From positions 613,030 through 677,029 of the forward strand of contig CAVUWK010000005.1 of assembly GCA_963745175.1 (NCBI GenBank): a stretch of 64,000 nt of DNA. Direction: 5' to 3'. How positions within the stretch are numbered: the stretch's first letter is position 1; the number at the start of each line of letters is the position of its first letter. Shown piece by piece: positions 46,568 through 55,049 of this stretch. The position numbers and the translations under genes were made by a program. Below the pieces are notes generated by a model. The model had not been told where the DNA came from and searched no databases. It saw only the letters and a program-made list of their open reading frames with translations. This DNA is from Bog-473 sp963745175. Lineage in GTDB: Bacteria; Actinomycetota; Acidimicrobiia; Acidimicrobiales; RAAP-2.

Positions 46568-47690
46568 CGACGCCGGCGTTGGCGCCGCGGCCCACCGTGT
46601 GGGACAGCGCGGCCCGGGCGCCCTCGACCTGGCGGGGCCCGCACTCGCCGCGCAGCTGGCGCACCAGCTCGACCACCTGACCCAGCGCCGAGGCGCCGAG
46701 CGGCTCCCCCTTGGAGAGCAGCCCCCCGCTCGGGTTGACGGGGAGGCGACCGCCGAGGGTGGTGGCACCCGAATCGAGCAGGGCGGCCGACCCGCCGGGC
46801 TCGCAGAGCCCGAGCTCCTCACACGAGCCGAGCTCACGGGCGGCGTCGGTGTCCTGGCACTCCACGACGTGGAGGTCGGAGGGGCCGAGGCCCGCCTCCT
46901 CATAAGCGTCGGTGGCGGCGAGCGTGGTCGGCGCCGGCGCGTCGTCGTGGGCCAGGCCGGCCAACGGGGTGGACTCGCTCAGGACCGAGCCGGGGATGTG
47001 CGAGCGCAACACCGCGGCGGCCAGCGTGACCCCACTGCCCGACGGCACCAGTTCGGCGCGCCGGAGGACCAGGGCGGCGGCACCCTCGTTGGGCGAGCAC
47101 AGCATGAAGAGGTGCAGCGGCTCGCATACGACGCGCGAGGACAGGACGGCCTCGACCGTCGTCTCCTTCTGGTACATGGCGTCGGGGTTGGACGCCCCGT
47201 GGTGCCGGTTCTTCACGACCACGCGAGCCAGGTGGTCCTTGGTGACTCCGGACGTCACGAAGAGACGCTGGGCCCGCAGCCCGAAGAAGGCCGGCGTGGC
47301 GGCCAGGCCCGCCTCCTCCTGCCAGGGGTCGAAGAAGGAGGAGCGGATGATCCCCTTGGGCATCTTCTCGGTGCCGAAGACCAGGACGGTGTCGTACTGC
47401 CCCGCCCGGATTGCCCCCGCCGCCAGCATGAGCGCGGCGCCGCCGCTGGCGCAGCCCGCCTCCACGTCGACGATCGGCATGCCGGTCATGCCGAGGCGGC
47501 TCAACACCTTGTGCCCCGTCGCCACCCCGCCGTAGGCCGTCCCGCAGAAGGCGGCCTGGAAGCCGCCCTTGCCCACGCCCGCCTCGCGCAGCGCGGCGCG
47601 CACGGCCACCACGCCCATGTCCGTGGTGGACACGCCGTCGAAGCGGCCGAAGGGGTGCAGACCGACGCCGGCCACGGTGACGCCGGTCAT
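46551..47690 (-). CDS. Thiolase-fold protein, SCPx/Ltp2-like (lipid-transfer or retro-aldolase type)
   Basis: This 379-residue thiolase-superfamily protein has nucleophile-position Cys80 in VEAGCASGGAAL, ECQDTDAARELGSCEELGL and NPSGGLLSKGEPLGASALGQ. In degradative thiolases the last motif is GHPxGATG; here the His is Glu. That substitution and the DUF35 partner fit the thiolase-like retro-aldolases that shorten sterol side chains, but ordinary acyltransfer cannot be excluded. ATG 47690 overlaps the DUF35 stop (ATGA), so the two are translationally coupled. Confidence 0.82.
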   Translation of the reverse strand: MTGVTVAGVGLHPFGRFDGVSTTDMGVVAVRAALREAGVGKGGFQAAFCGTAYGGVATGHKVLSRLGMTGMPIVDVEAGCASGGAALMLAAGAIRAGQYDTVLVFGTEKMPKGIIRSSFFDPWQEEAGLAATPAFFGLRAQRLFVTSGVTKDHLARVVVKNRHHGASNPDAMYQKETTVEAVLSSRVVCEPLHLFMLCSPNEGAAALVLRRAELVPSGSGVTLAAAVLRSHIPGSVLSESTPLAGLAHDDAPAPTTLAATDAYEEAGLGPSDLHVVECQDTDAARELGSCEELGLCEPGGSAALLDSGATTLGGRLPVNPSGGLLSKGEPLGASALGQVVELVRQLRGECGPRQVEGARAALSHTVGRGANAGVVILTR

Positions 47691-48091
47691 GCCGGTGCGA
47701 AGGCGTAGGTGACCACGTCGTTGCCGTCCTCGTCGGCATGCAGCGCCACGATGCGCAGCTCCATCGACTGGCCGAAGGACAGTGCGCCCGGGTCGCTCTC
47801 GGTCAGTCGGGTGATGACGCGCACGCCCTCGGGCAGCTCCACGATCCCGATGCCGAAGGGCACCTCGCCCCGGTAGCCCGGGGGCGGTGCCGTGACGGCG
47901 GTCCAGGCCCACAGGGAACCCTGGCGTGACAGCTCGATCGGCTCGGGGTCCTCGGTGGCGCAGTAGGTGCAGGCGTCGGCCCGCGGGAAGTGGACCGATC
48001 CACATGCGGCGCAGCGGGTCCCCAGCAGCGCCGGCGGATCGCCGTCGGTGAAGAGCCCCTCGTGGACCTGGACGCGCACGGTGCCGCTCAA
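47687..48091 (-). CDS. DUF35 / Zn-ribbon OB-fold protein, partner of the thiolase
   Basis: This 134-residue protein has the rubredoxin-like knuckle GTRCAACGSVHFPRADACTYC (two CxxC pairs). An OB-fold with LWAWTAVTAPPPGYRGEVPFGIGIVEL and RVITRLTESD follows. Such proteins bind acyl-CoA and dock onto thiolase-like enzymes. TTG 48091 is chosen because it overlaps the SnoaL stop as TTGA, matching the ATGA overlap at the other end. It forms a complex with the downstream thiolase by analogy. Confidence 0.88.
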   Translation of the reverse strand: MSGTVRVQVHEGLFTDGDPPALLGTRCAACGSVHFPRADACTYCATEDPEPIELSRQGSLWAWTAVTAPPPGYRGEVPFGIGIVELPEGVRVITRLTESDPGALSFGQSMELRIVALHADEDGNDVVTYAFAPA

Positions 48092-48507
48092 CTCCCGACT
48101 TCCACCAGCTCCAGCGCGTCGAACTCCCAATAGGCGCGCAGCGACGCGATCCTGCCGGCGCCGTCGGTCCGGTAGGTGTAGACGCCGTGGACGATGGCCT
48201 GGTGGGTGCCGCCCGCCAAGGTGGTGCGGATGATGCCGACGTCGGCCACCTCGTCGCCGCACAGGTAGGACTCGGTGATCTCGAAGCTGATGGCCTCACT
48301 TGACGCGATCACGGTGTCATAGAAGGCGGCGATGGCGGCGCGCCCGTGATGGCCCTTGCCCTCGGGGTCGAAGGCCGAGGGGCCGATGGGGTCCTGCACG
48401 AAGGCGTCGTCGGCGAAGAGGCCCAGCCAGCCGTCGCGGTCGCCGGCGGTCACGGCGGCACGGGAACGGATGCCCAACTCCCGGGCGGAAAGCGGTGTGT
48501 CAGTCAT
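48088..48507 (-). CDS. SnoaL-like / NTF2-fold protein
   Basis: This 139-residue protein has the NTF2-like cone pattern: LGIRSRAAVTAGDRDGWLGLFADDAFVQDPIG, GRAAIAAFYDTVIAS, and AIVHGVYTYRTDGAGRIASLRAYWEFD. Members are isomerases, hydrolases or polyketide cyclases, and steroid-pathway versions exist; no catalytic residue can be assigned here. It has a GGAGGGAC ribosome binding site before ATG 48507 and is followed by DUF35 with a 4-nt overlap, so it belongs to the thiolase operon. Confidence 0.8.
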   Translation of the reverse strand: MTDTPLSARELGIRSRAAVTAGDRDGWLGLFADDAFVQDPIGPSAFDPEGKGHHGRAAIAAFYDTVIASSEAISFEITESYLCGDEVADVGIIRTTLAGGTHQAIVHGVYTYRTDGAGRIASLRAYWEFDALELVEVGS

Positions 48508-48518
48508 GTCCCTCCCTG

Positions 48519-49394
48519 TCAACGGACCTTGGCGATGACGTCGTCGGCGAAGCGCGTCAGGTTGTCGACCTTCGTCGCCAGCGACTCGGTGTCCTGCTCA
48601 ATGCCGTAGGGCCAGCGGAAGCCGACGATCACGTCGGTGACGCCCAGCTCCTCCAGTCGGCGCACCCCGTCGGGCGAGTACGCATCGAGCGAGATCACGT
48701 GCACCTCGAACGGCTTGCTCTCCGTCCCGTGCTCCTTGCGCAGCTCAGCCAGCCGCGCCAACAAGCCGGGCAGGTCGGCCGGGTCCCCGCCGCCGTGCAG
48801 CCAGCCGTCCCCGTCGACGGCGGCGCGGCGCAGGGCGGCCTCGTGGTGGCCGCCGATCAGGATCGGCACGGGCTTGGTCGGGGAAGGCGTCATCTTGATG
48901 GATGGCACGTCGAAGATCTCACCGTGGAACTCGAAGAAGCCGCCGGCCATGAGGCCGCGCATGATGGCGATCTCCTCGTCCATGCGCTTGCCCCGGCGCT
49001 CCCACGGCACGCCGCAGATCTCGTAGTCCTCGGGCCAGGGGCTCGTGCCGACACCGAGCAGGAGCCGGTTGTCGGTGAGCACGGCGGTCGAGCTGACCTG
49101 CTTGGCGATGAGCACCGGCTGGCGGATCGGCAGCTTGACGACGAAGGTGACGAAGCGGAGGCGCTCGGTCAGCGTCCCCATGGCGGGGATGAGGGAGAAC
49201 GGCTCCAAGAAGGGCTTGTCGTCGAGGAACTCGCGGGTCCCGTCGGGGTTGAAGGGGTAGGTGGTGTCGGAGACCTCGGGATAGCAGATGCTGTCGGGTA
49301 CGACCATGGAGTCGTAGCCCGCCGCCTCGGCCGCCTGGGCCAGGGGGACGTAGTACGACGGATCGGTCATCGACTCGGCATACGAGAATCGCAC
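48519..49394 (-). CDS. LLM-class F420-dependent oxidoreductase
   Basis: This 291-residue luciferase-like barrel has SMVVPDSICYPEVSDTTYPF, LLGVGTSPWPEDYEICGVPWERRGKRMDE and PVPILIGGHHEAALRRAAVDGDGWL. The last is the typical F420/FMN-binding end. It may reduce or oxidise a carbonyl or enoyl intermediate. GTG 49394 is preceded by GGAGG. It lies 11 nt upstream of the SnoaL gene and probably heads the thiolase-cluster operon. Confidence 0.85.
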   Translation of the reverse strand: MRFSYAESMTDPSYYVPLAQAAEAAGYDSMVVPDSICYPEVSDTTYPFNPDGTREFLDDKPFLEPFSLIPAMGTLTERLRFVTFVVKLPIRQPVLIAKQVSSTAVLTDNRLLLGVGTSPWPEDYEICGVPWERRGKRMDEEIAIMRGLMAGGFFEFHGEIFDVPSIKMTPSPTKPVPILIGGHHEAALRRAAVDGDGWLHGGGDPADLPGLLARLAELRKEHGTESKPFEVHVISLDAYSPDGVRRLEELGVTDVIVGFRWPYGIEQDTESLATKVDNLTRFADDVIAKVR

Positions 49395-49428
49395 TGCACC
49401 TCCGGCTGTCCACGAGTTCGGGCGCGCC

Positions 49429-49434
49429 TACCAT
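49429..49434 (+). promoter_or_regulatory. -10 hexamer TACCAT, putative leaderless promoter of the alpha-hydroxyacid oxidase
   Basis: It ends 7 nt before GTG 49442. The ATG at 49433 lies inside it, so the GTG is the better start. Confidence 0.5.
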
Positions 49435-49441
49435 GCGGCCC

Positions 49442-50599
49442 GTGCCTGCTCATCCTGCCAGCACCGATGCGCCGGGGCACAACCCCGTCCCCGTGAGCGC
49501 CGCCGCCCCCCTGGTCACCGACCTCTCCCTGGAGGACCTGGAGCGCGACGCCCGGCACGCCATCGGGGAGATGGCCTACGCCTACTACTCGGGGGGCGCC
49601 GACGACGAGCGCCTGCTCCAGGGCAACGTGAAGGCCTGGAGCCATTGGCAGCTGCACCCGCACGTGCTGGCGGGGCTGTCGGAGGTGTCGGCCACCACCA
49701 CCCTGCTCGGCTCCACGGTCAGCTCGCCGGTGGCCATTGCACCGACGGCGATCCAGGGGCTGGCCCATGCCGAAGGGGAGGTGGCCTGCGCCAGGGGGGC
49801 CGCTGCCGCCGGAGCCCTGCTCATCCTCTCCTCGCTCGCCACCTGCCCGCTCGAGGACGTGGCCGCCGCCGCCCCGGACGCCCCACGTTGGATGCAGATC
49901 TACGTTCTGCGCCAACGGACGCGCACGGAGGATCTGGTGCGCCGCGCCGCCGCCCACGGCTACCGCGCCCTGGTCCTGACCGTCGACGCCCCCGTCTCGG
50001 GGCTCCGCCTGCGCGAGTGGCGCATCGGCGTGCACCTGCCCGACGACCTCGCCCTGCCCAACCTGGCCGGCGACAGCACCGACAGCGCACGCGAGGGTGG
50101 CTTCATGGCCGTCGTCACGAACGAGTTCGAGCCCGCGCTGACGCCAGACGACATCGAGTGGCTGGCCGGCCTGAGCGATCTCCCCGTCGTGGTCAAGGGA
50201 GTCCAGCGCGCGGACGACGCCGTGCGCTGCGTCGATGCCGGAGCAGCGGCTGTCGTCGTCTCCAACCACGGAGCCAGACAACTGGCCGACGCGCCTCCGA
50301 CCGCCGACATTCTGGCCGAGGTCGTCGACGCCGTGGACGGGCAGGCCGAGGTCTACGTCGACGGCGGGATCCGCCGCGCCCCCGACGTGGCCAAGGCGCT
50401 GGCGCTCGGGGCAAAGGCCACCCTGATCGGGCGACCGTCGCTCTGGGCGCTCGCCACCGGCGGCGCCGACGGCGTGGAAACGCTCCTGCGCTGGTACGAG
50501 ACCGAATTGCGTCGCACCATGCACCTCTGCGGCGCCGCCACCATCGACGACATCGACCGCACCCTGGTGCGCCGGACCCCGGGCTGGCCACTCCCGTGA
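49442..50599 (+). CDS. FMN-dependent alpha-hydroxyacid oxidase/dehydrogenase
   Basis: The protein is about 385 residues of the glycolate/lactate oxidase family. AYAYYSGGADDERLLQGN and APTAIQGLAHAEGEVACARGAA are FMN-site motifs. VVVVSNHGARQL carries the catalytic His and Arg, and VYVDGGIRRAPDVAKALALGA is the phosphate site. The substrate is an L-2-hydroxy acid, perhaps the product of the acyl-CoA pathway next door (inference). Its stop overlaps the next gene as GTGA. Confidence 0.88.
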   Translation: MPAHPASTDAPGHNPVPVSAAAPLVTDLSLEDLERDARHAIGEMAYAYYSGGADDERLLQGNVKAWSHWQLHPHVLAGLSEVSATTTLLGSTVSSPVAIAPTAIQGLAHAEGEVACARGAAAAGALLILSSLATCPLEDVAAAAPDAPRWMQIYVLRQRTRTEDLVRRAAAHGYRALVLTVDAPVSGLRLREWRIGVHLPDDLALPNLAGDSTDSAREGGFMAVVTNEFEPALTPDDIEWLAGLSDLPVVVKGVQRADDAVRCVDAGAAAVVVSNHGARQLADAPPTADILAEVVDAVDGQAEVYVDGGIRRAPDVAKALALGAKATLIGRPSLWALATGGADGVETLLRWYETELRRTMHLCGAATIDDIDRTLVRRTPGWPLP

Positions 50600-52281
50600 C
50601 GACGGTCGCCGCCATGCTGGCCGCCCGCGCCGAGGACGACCGCACCGGGATCATGGACGCCGATGGGCGTTGGACCTGGCGCCAGGCGGTGCAGGAAGGC
50701 GCTTCACGCGGCGCGCTGGCCCGCTCGCTGTTCGCCGACGCCAAGCCTCACGTGGGTGTCCTTCTGCCCAACGGCGCCGAATACCTCTTCTGGCTGAACG
50801 GCGCCGCGCTGGCCGGCGCGGCCATCGTCGGCATCAACCCCACCCGGCGGGGCGAGGCCCTGGCCGCCGACGTTCGTGCCACCGACTGCGCCATGATCGT
50901 CACCGACGCCGAGGGTGCAGCGCTCCTCGACGGGCTGGACCTCGGCGTTGATGACGACAAGGTCCTCGTCATCGGCACCCCGCGCTACGACGCGCTCATC
51001 GAGCAGTGCGCCGCCAGCGACGAGGCGCGGCACCTCATTCAGCGCGCCGATACGGTCGACGAGTCCGCGCTCTACCTCCTCATCTTCACCTCGGGGACGA
51101 CCGGCGTGCCCAAGGCGGTGCGCTGCACGCAGGGCCGGTTGGCCGGCATCGCCGAGGTGGCCGGGCCCGGCTACGGCTACACGACCGATGACGTCTGCTA
51201 TTGCCCCATGCCCCTCTTCCACGGCAACGCCCTCATGGCGCTCTGGGGGCCATCGGTGTTGATGGGCGCCGCCATCGCCACCCGCCCGCGCTTCAGCGCC
51301 TCGGCCTTCCTCGACGACGTACGCCGGTACGGCGCCACCAAGTTCAGCTACGTGGGCAAGGCGATCGCTTACATCCTCGCCACCCCGGAGCGGCCGGACG
51401 ACGGCGAGAACACGTTGAAGAGCGCCTTCGGCACCGAAGCCTCGGTGCGCGACCGAGACCGCTTCCGGGCGCGCTTCGGGTGCTACCTGATTGAGGGTTA
51501 CGGGCAGAGCGAGGGTGGTGCGGCGGTCAACCCGGTGCTCGGTATGCCCAAGGGCGCGCTGGGCAAGCCGGTCGGGGGCGTCGACCTCGCCGTCATCAGC
51601 CCCGAGACGGGCGAGGAGTGCCCGCCGGCGCAAATCGACGCAGAGGGGCGCCTGCTGAACGCCGGCGCCGCCATCGGGGAGATCGTCAACCGCAGCGGCC
51701 GGGGCAGCTTCGAGGGCTACTACCGGCGCGACGACGCCGAGCAGGAACGGCTGCGCCGCGGCTGGTACTGGACCGGCGACCTCGGCTACGTGGACGCCGA
51801 CGGCTTCTTCTACTTCGCCGGCCGCACCGGGGACTGGCTGCGCGTCGACTCGGAGAACTTTGCCGCCGGTCCGGTCGAAGCGATCATCTCCCGCCATCCC
51901 GACCTGGCCGTGGCCGCGGTCTACCCCGTCCCCGACACAGCGTCGGGTGCGGGCGACCAGGTCATGGTGGCGCTCGAGACGGTGCCGGGAAAGACCTTCG
52001 ACCCGGCCGACTTCGCCGAATGGCTCGTCGCCCAGCCCGACCTCGGCCCGAAGTGGTTGCCCCGCTACGTCCGCGTCTCTCTCTCGCTCCCCCAGACCGC
52101 CACTGGGAAGGTGACCAAGGTGGGCCTCCGCGCCGAGGCCTGGGCCTGCGACGACCCAATCTGGTGGCGGCCGCTCGGCAGCACCGCCTTTCGCTTCGAG
52201 CCGCTCACCGACGACGACCGGGCGGCCCTGGCCGCTGGGCTGGCGCAGAACGGACGGCCGCCGGTTGGGGACACGACGTAA
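50596..52281 (+). CDS. Acyl-CoA synthetase (long-chain fatty-acid/acid CoA-ligase family)
   Basis: This 561-residue ligase has LIFTSGTTGVPKAVRCTQGR (P-loop), EGYGQSEGGAAVNP (adenylate motif), YWTGDLGYVDADGFFYFAGRTGDWLRV and a C-terminal LPQTATGKVTKVGLRAEAW with the catalytic Lys. The overall pattern resembles FadD17 or FACS-type enzymes. It starts at GTG 50596, overlapping the oxidase stop by GTGA, so both are co-translated. The substrate is unknown. Confidence 0.87.
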   Translation: MTTVAAMLAARAEDDRTGIMDADGRWTWRQAVQEGASRGALARSLFADAKPHVGVLLPNGAEYLFWLNGAALAGAAIVGINPTRRGEALAADVRATDCAMIVTDAEGAALLDGLDLGVDDDKVLVIGTPRYDALIEQCAASDEARHLIQRADTVDESALYLLIFTSGTTGVPKAVRCTQGRLAGIAEVAGPGYGYTTDDVCYCPMPLFHGNALMALWGPSVLMGAAIATRPRFSASAFLDDVRRYGATKFSYVGKAIAYILATPERPDDGENTLKSAFGTEASVRDRDRFRARFGCYLIEGYGQSEGGAAVNPVLGMPKGALGKPVGGVDLAVISPETGEECPPAQIDAEGRLLNAGAAIGEIVNRSGRGSFEGYYRRDDAEQERLRRGWYWTGDLGYVDADGFFYFAGRTGDWLRVDSENFAAGPVEAIISRHPDLAVAAVYPVPDTASGAGDQVMVALETVPGKTFDPADFAEWLVAQPDLGPKWLPRYVRVSLSLPQTATGKVTKVGLRAEAWACDDPIWWRPLGSTAFRFEPLTDDDRAALAAGLAQNGRPPVGDTT

Positions 52282-52348
52282 CAACACACGGGGCGCCGGA
52301 CTCCGCGAGGTCGCGGTCCTGGGCCACGGCTTCGTGGTCGGAAAGCCG

Positions 52349-53116
52349 TCATGGCCGGACTGGACTCCCGATCCGCTCACCGTCCGTCGGCCCCGCGGCG
52401 GGTAGCGAATCGCTCCGCAACCGGGCGACGATCTCGAGGACGCCGGTCAGCTCCCCCACCCGGTGGTCGCCGCGCTGCAGCACCGGCGGGAGCTGCCCCT
52501 TCCGATCCTCCGCGCGCCAGACGTGGACTGCCACCATCCCGAGCTGCCGCGGGCCACGCACGTCGGGCTCCCACGAATCGCCGACGAACACGACGTCCGC
52601 CGCGTCGACGCCGAGTGCCGCCATCGACCCGGCGTAGATACCGGGATGCGGCTTGCGCGAGCCGGCGCGCGCCGAGGTCACCGCCACGTCGACCAGATGG
52701 AGCAGCCCGACCTGCTCGAGGAACCCGTTGAGTTCCCAGCCCCAGTTCGAGCAGACACCGATGGCGAGGCCCGCCTCCCGAAGCGACGACAGCGTGGCTG
52801 CCGCTTCGGGATAGGGCACCATCGGTCCCTGGTCCGACGCGCGCAGGGCATCGATGAGGTCGGCGACCACGGGATCAGGCACACCACAGGAGCTGGTCAG
52901 CTCGCGCAGGCGCGCCCGCACCCAAGCCTCGTAGGCCTCCTCGCTGACCGAGTGCTCGGCGTGCTCGACTCCGTCGTAGCGGGCGAAGTAGTTGTCGAGG
53001 ACCGACCGCTCCGGCCGGTAGCCGTGAGCGGCGAAGACGGTCTCGTAGTTGGAGACGGTCGTGTCGGCGAATTTGGCCAGGGTGCCGTAGAAGTCGAAGA
53101 TCACCGCGCGTACCAC
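52349..53116 (-). CDS. HAD-superfamily hydrolase (subfamily IA)
   Basis: This 255-residue protein has the nucleophile loop VIFDFYGTLAKFAD (DFYGT), GVCSNWGWEL (Ser/Thr motif), SRKPHPGIYAGSM (Lys) and VFVGDSWEPDVRGPRQLGM (acid pair), all in order. The substrate cannot be inferred. GTG 53116 is preferred over ATG 53125 because it lies 7 nt after CACAAT. The downstream 67-nt gap to the acyl-CoA synthetase gene is convergent. Confidence 0.85.
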   Translation of the reverse strand: MVRAVIFDFYGTLAKFADTTVSNYETVFAAHGYRPERSVLDNYFARYDGVEHAEHSVSEEAYEAWVRARLRELTSSCGVPDPVVADLIDALRASDQGPMVPYPEAAATLSSLREAGLAIGVCSNWGWELNGFLEQVGLLHLVDVAVTSARAGSRKPHPGIYAGSMAALGVDAADVVFVGDSWEPDVRGPRQLGMVAVHVWRAEDRKGQLPPVLQRGDHRVGELTGVLEIVARLRSDSLPAAGPTDGERIGSPVRP

Positions 53117-53123
53117 GGGCCCC

Positions 53124-53129
53124 ATTGTG
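53124..53129 (-). promoter_or_regulatory. -10 hexamer CACAAT, putative leaderless promoter of the HAD gene
   Basis: It ends 7 nt before GTG 53116. Confidence 0.45.
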
Positions 53130-53196
53130 CCCCGGGGCCGTGACAGGCCCGCAGTGCCCCACCACGCCAGGGCCTTCGCGCCATACTTCTTCGGAC

Positions 53197-53820
53197 ATGG
53201 ACGGGGACCCACAGGCAGCCGACGCGCCGGCCCCGGCAGAAGACGCCGAGGGGAAACATTCTTCTTCTCGCTGGATCGTTGAGATGGTCGGTGTCGTGGT
53301 CATCGCCATCGTCGTCGCCGTGGTCCTGCGGACCTTCGTGGTCGCCACCTACTCCATCCCCTCGGGCTCCATGGAGCCGACCCTCAAGATCGGGGACCGG
53401 ATCGTGGTGGACAAACTCAGCTACCACCTCCACGGGGTCGACCGGGGCAACATCGTGGTGTTCTCCACGCCGCCGACCGAGGATTGCGCGGGACCGCCGG
53501 TGTCGGACCTCGTCAAGCGCGTGATCGGCCTTCCGGGCGACACCATCTCGCTCACGGACGGCCACGTGTACATCAACGGGCGCCTCCTCCCCGAGCTGTA
53601 CCTCCCAGCGGGCGTCCGGAACGACACCTACCCGGGCCCGTCGGGAGCCGCCTACTCGTTGCACCACGCCTACCGCGTCCCCGCCGGTGACGTCTTCATG
53701 ATGGGCGACAACCGGCCCCAGTCCTGCGACAGCCGCTACTGGGGCCCCATCCGCGAGTCGACGATCGTCGGCAAGGTCGACATGCGGATCTGGCCGCTCT
53801 CGCGGATCGGCTTCTTCTAG
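53197..53820 (+). CDS. lepB: Signal peptidase I
   Basis: This 207-residue type-I signal peptidase has one N-terminal membrane helix (VEMVGVVVIAIVVAVVL), nucleophile Ser58 in SIPSGSMEPTL and general base Lys107 in SDLVKRVIGLPGD. A late MMGDNRPQSCDSRYWGP motif completes the family pattern. It cleaves Sec and Tat signal peptides at the outer face of the membrane. The short length is typical of Gram-positive enzymes. Its stop codon overlaps that of the convergent DUF3052 gene. Confidence 0.93.
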   Translation: MDGDPQAADAPAPAEDAEGKHSSSRWIVEMVGVVVIAIVVAVVLRTFVVATYSIPSGSMEPTLKIGDRIVVDKLSYHLHGVDRGNIVVFSTPPTEDCAGPPVSDLVKRVIGLPGDTISLTDGHVYINGRLLPELYLPAGVRNDTYPGPSGAAYSLHHAYRVPAGDVFMMGDNRPQSCDSRYWGPIRESTIVGKVDMRIWPLSRIGFF

Positions 53821-54215
53821 CTACGGCGCTCGCGTCGCCACACGACGCGCAGGCCCGACCAGGTCTCGTCGATGGCGCAGACCTTGTTGTCGACGAGACC
53901 CAGCGGTAGCGCGACCTCGCGCACCACGTGCTCGTCGACGGTGGTCGTTCGGCCCGAGGAACGCTTGGGCCAGGCCACCCACAGTCCACCGGACGGGAAG
54001 ATCATCCGGCCCAGGGCCTCGATGCGACGCTCGAAGTCACGCCGATCGGTGAAGAAGGCCACGACGACGTTGGCCTTCCCGCGGGCCTGGCGCTTCACGG
54101 TCACGTCCGGGGGCAGGCCGTTGATGACGCCGGGCGGCGCGCTGACGAGCGCCAGCGTCGACCCTTCGACGATCCCCAGCTTCTTGGCCAGGGGCGTCCC
54201 GCTGTAACCGGCCAT
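53817..54215 (-). CDS. DUF3052 family protein
   Basis: This 132-residue protein begins AGYSGTPLAKKLGIVEGSTLALV, the signature of the actinobacterial DUF3052 family. FTDRRDFERRIEALGRMIFPSGGLWVAWPK follows, and the chain ends WSGLRVVWRRERR. The function is unknown. It is joined head to tail with the upstream methyltransferase: TGATG at 54213-54217 joins the stop and start. It is convergent with lepB. Confidence 0.85.
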   Translation of the reverse strand: MAGYSGTPLAKKLGIVEGSTLALVSAPPGVINGLPPDVTVKRQARGKANVVVAFFTDRRDFERRIEALGRMIFPSGGLWVAWPKRSSGRTTTVDEHVVREVALPLGLVDNKVCAIDETWSGLRVVWRRERRS

Positions 54216-55024
54216 CAGCCGTTGACGGCCTCGTAGACCCGGAAGGCCAGGGGGTACTCGTATTCGTCGGGCCCGACGGCGAACCGCTCGAGATGGCGCT
54301 CGACCATGGTCTCGGCCTCTTCCAGTCGCTCGGGCTCGACGCCCATGAACTGGAGTAACGACGCATCCACCACAGCGCTGGCCGGAGCGCGGACCGTGAT
54401 CTCGTAGTCGGTGCTCTCGACCCCGACGAAGCCCGCTCCGCCCAGGACGTCACGCACGTACTCGTCGTCTCCGAGGGTGAAGGGGCCAACCGGGCTCTTT
54501 CCTGGGGGCGGGACCGGCGGCGGCGGAAGCAACCCCCGCAAGGCCGTCGCCAGGTGCCACGGGTTCTGCTCGACCCATTGCCAGCAGGCGAAGACGAGAC
54601 GACCTTCCGCACGGAGCATGCCGCGGATGGCGCCGAACGCGACGAGTGGCTCGTCGAAGAACATCACCCCCAGCTGGCTGACGGCCAGGTCGAAGGGCTC
54701 CTGACCGAGGCGCCCCGTCTGCACGTCCACGACGACGAACTCCACGTTCGCCGCGCCGGCCTGACGCGCCCGGTCACCCGCCAGCTCGAGGAGGGGGGCC
54801 GATACGTCGAGCCCCACGGCCCGACCGTCGGGGGCCACGGCATCGGCGAGCATGATGGTGAGGAGTCCGCCACCACACCCGATGTCGCACACCCGCTGGC
54901 CGGGTTGGGCCGCGGCAGCCGTGAGCACGAAGGGAGTCAGGGCTTCGGTCAGCCGTTCCCGGTTGATCCACGACGCCGCCCACCGGTCGTCGTTCCACCG
55001 CTTCGTTTCCCTCTCGTTGGCCAC
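54215..55024 (-). CDS. Class I SAM-dependent methyltransferase
   Basis: The protein is about 269 residues. RVCDIGCGGGLLTIMLADAVA is motif I, and VGLDVSAPLLELAGDRA and LAVSQLGVMFFDEPLVAF follow. The C-terminal half has EYVRDVLGGAGFVGVESTDYEITV, so it is a UbiE/Methyltransf_11-like small-molecule methyltransferase. The target is unknown. GTG 55024 is the likely start: it lies 8 nt behind the TATACG that it shares with the divergent LLM gene. Confidence 0.8.
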   Translation of the reverse strand: MANERETKRWNDDRWAASWINRERLTEALTPFVLTAAAAQPGQRVCDIGCGGGLLTIMLADAVAPDGRAVGLDVSAPLLELAGDRARQAGAANVEFVVVDVQTGRLGQEPFDLAVSQLGVMFFDEPLVAFGAIRGMLRAEGRLVFACWQWVEQNPWHLATALRGLLPPPPVPPPGKSPVGPFTLGDDEYVRDVLGGAGFVGVESTDYEITVRAPASAVVDASLLQFMGVEPERLEEAETMVERHLERFAVGPDEYEYPLAFRVYEAVNG

Positions 55025-55032
55025 CGCGACAA

Positions 55033-55040
55033 CGTATAGG
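55033..55040. promoter_or_regulatory. Shared -10 region of two divergent leaderless genes
   Basis: CGTATAGG contains TATAGG on the plus strand (9 nt before GTG 55050) and TATACG on the minus strand (8 nt before GTG 55024). The two -10 boxes overlap over the same TATA in a 25-bp intergenic space. Confidence 0.5.
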
Positions 55041-55049
55041 TTCAGCGCC

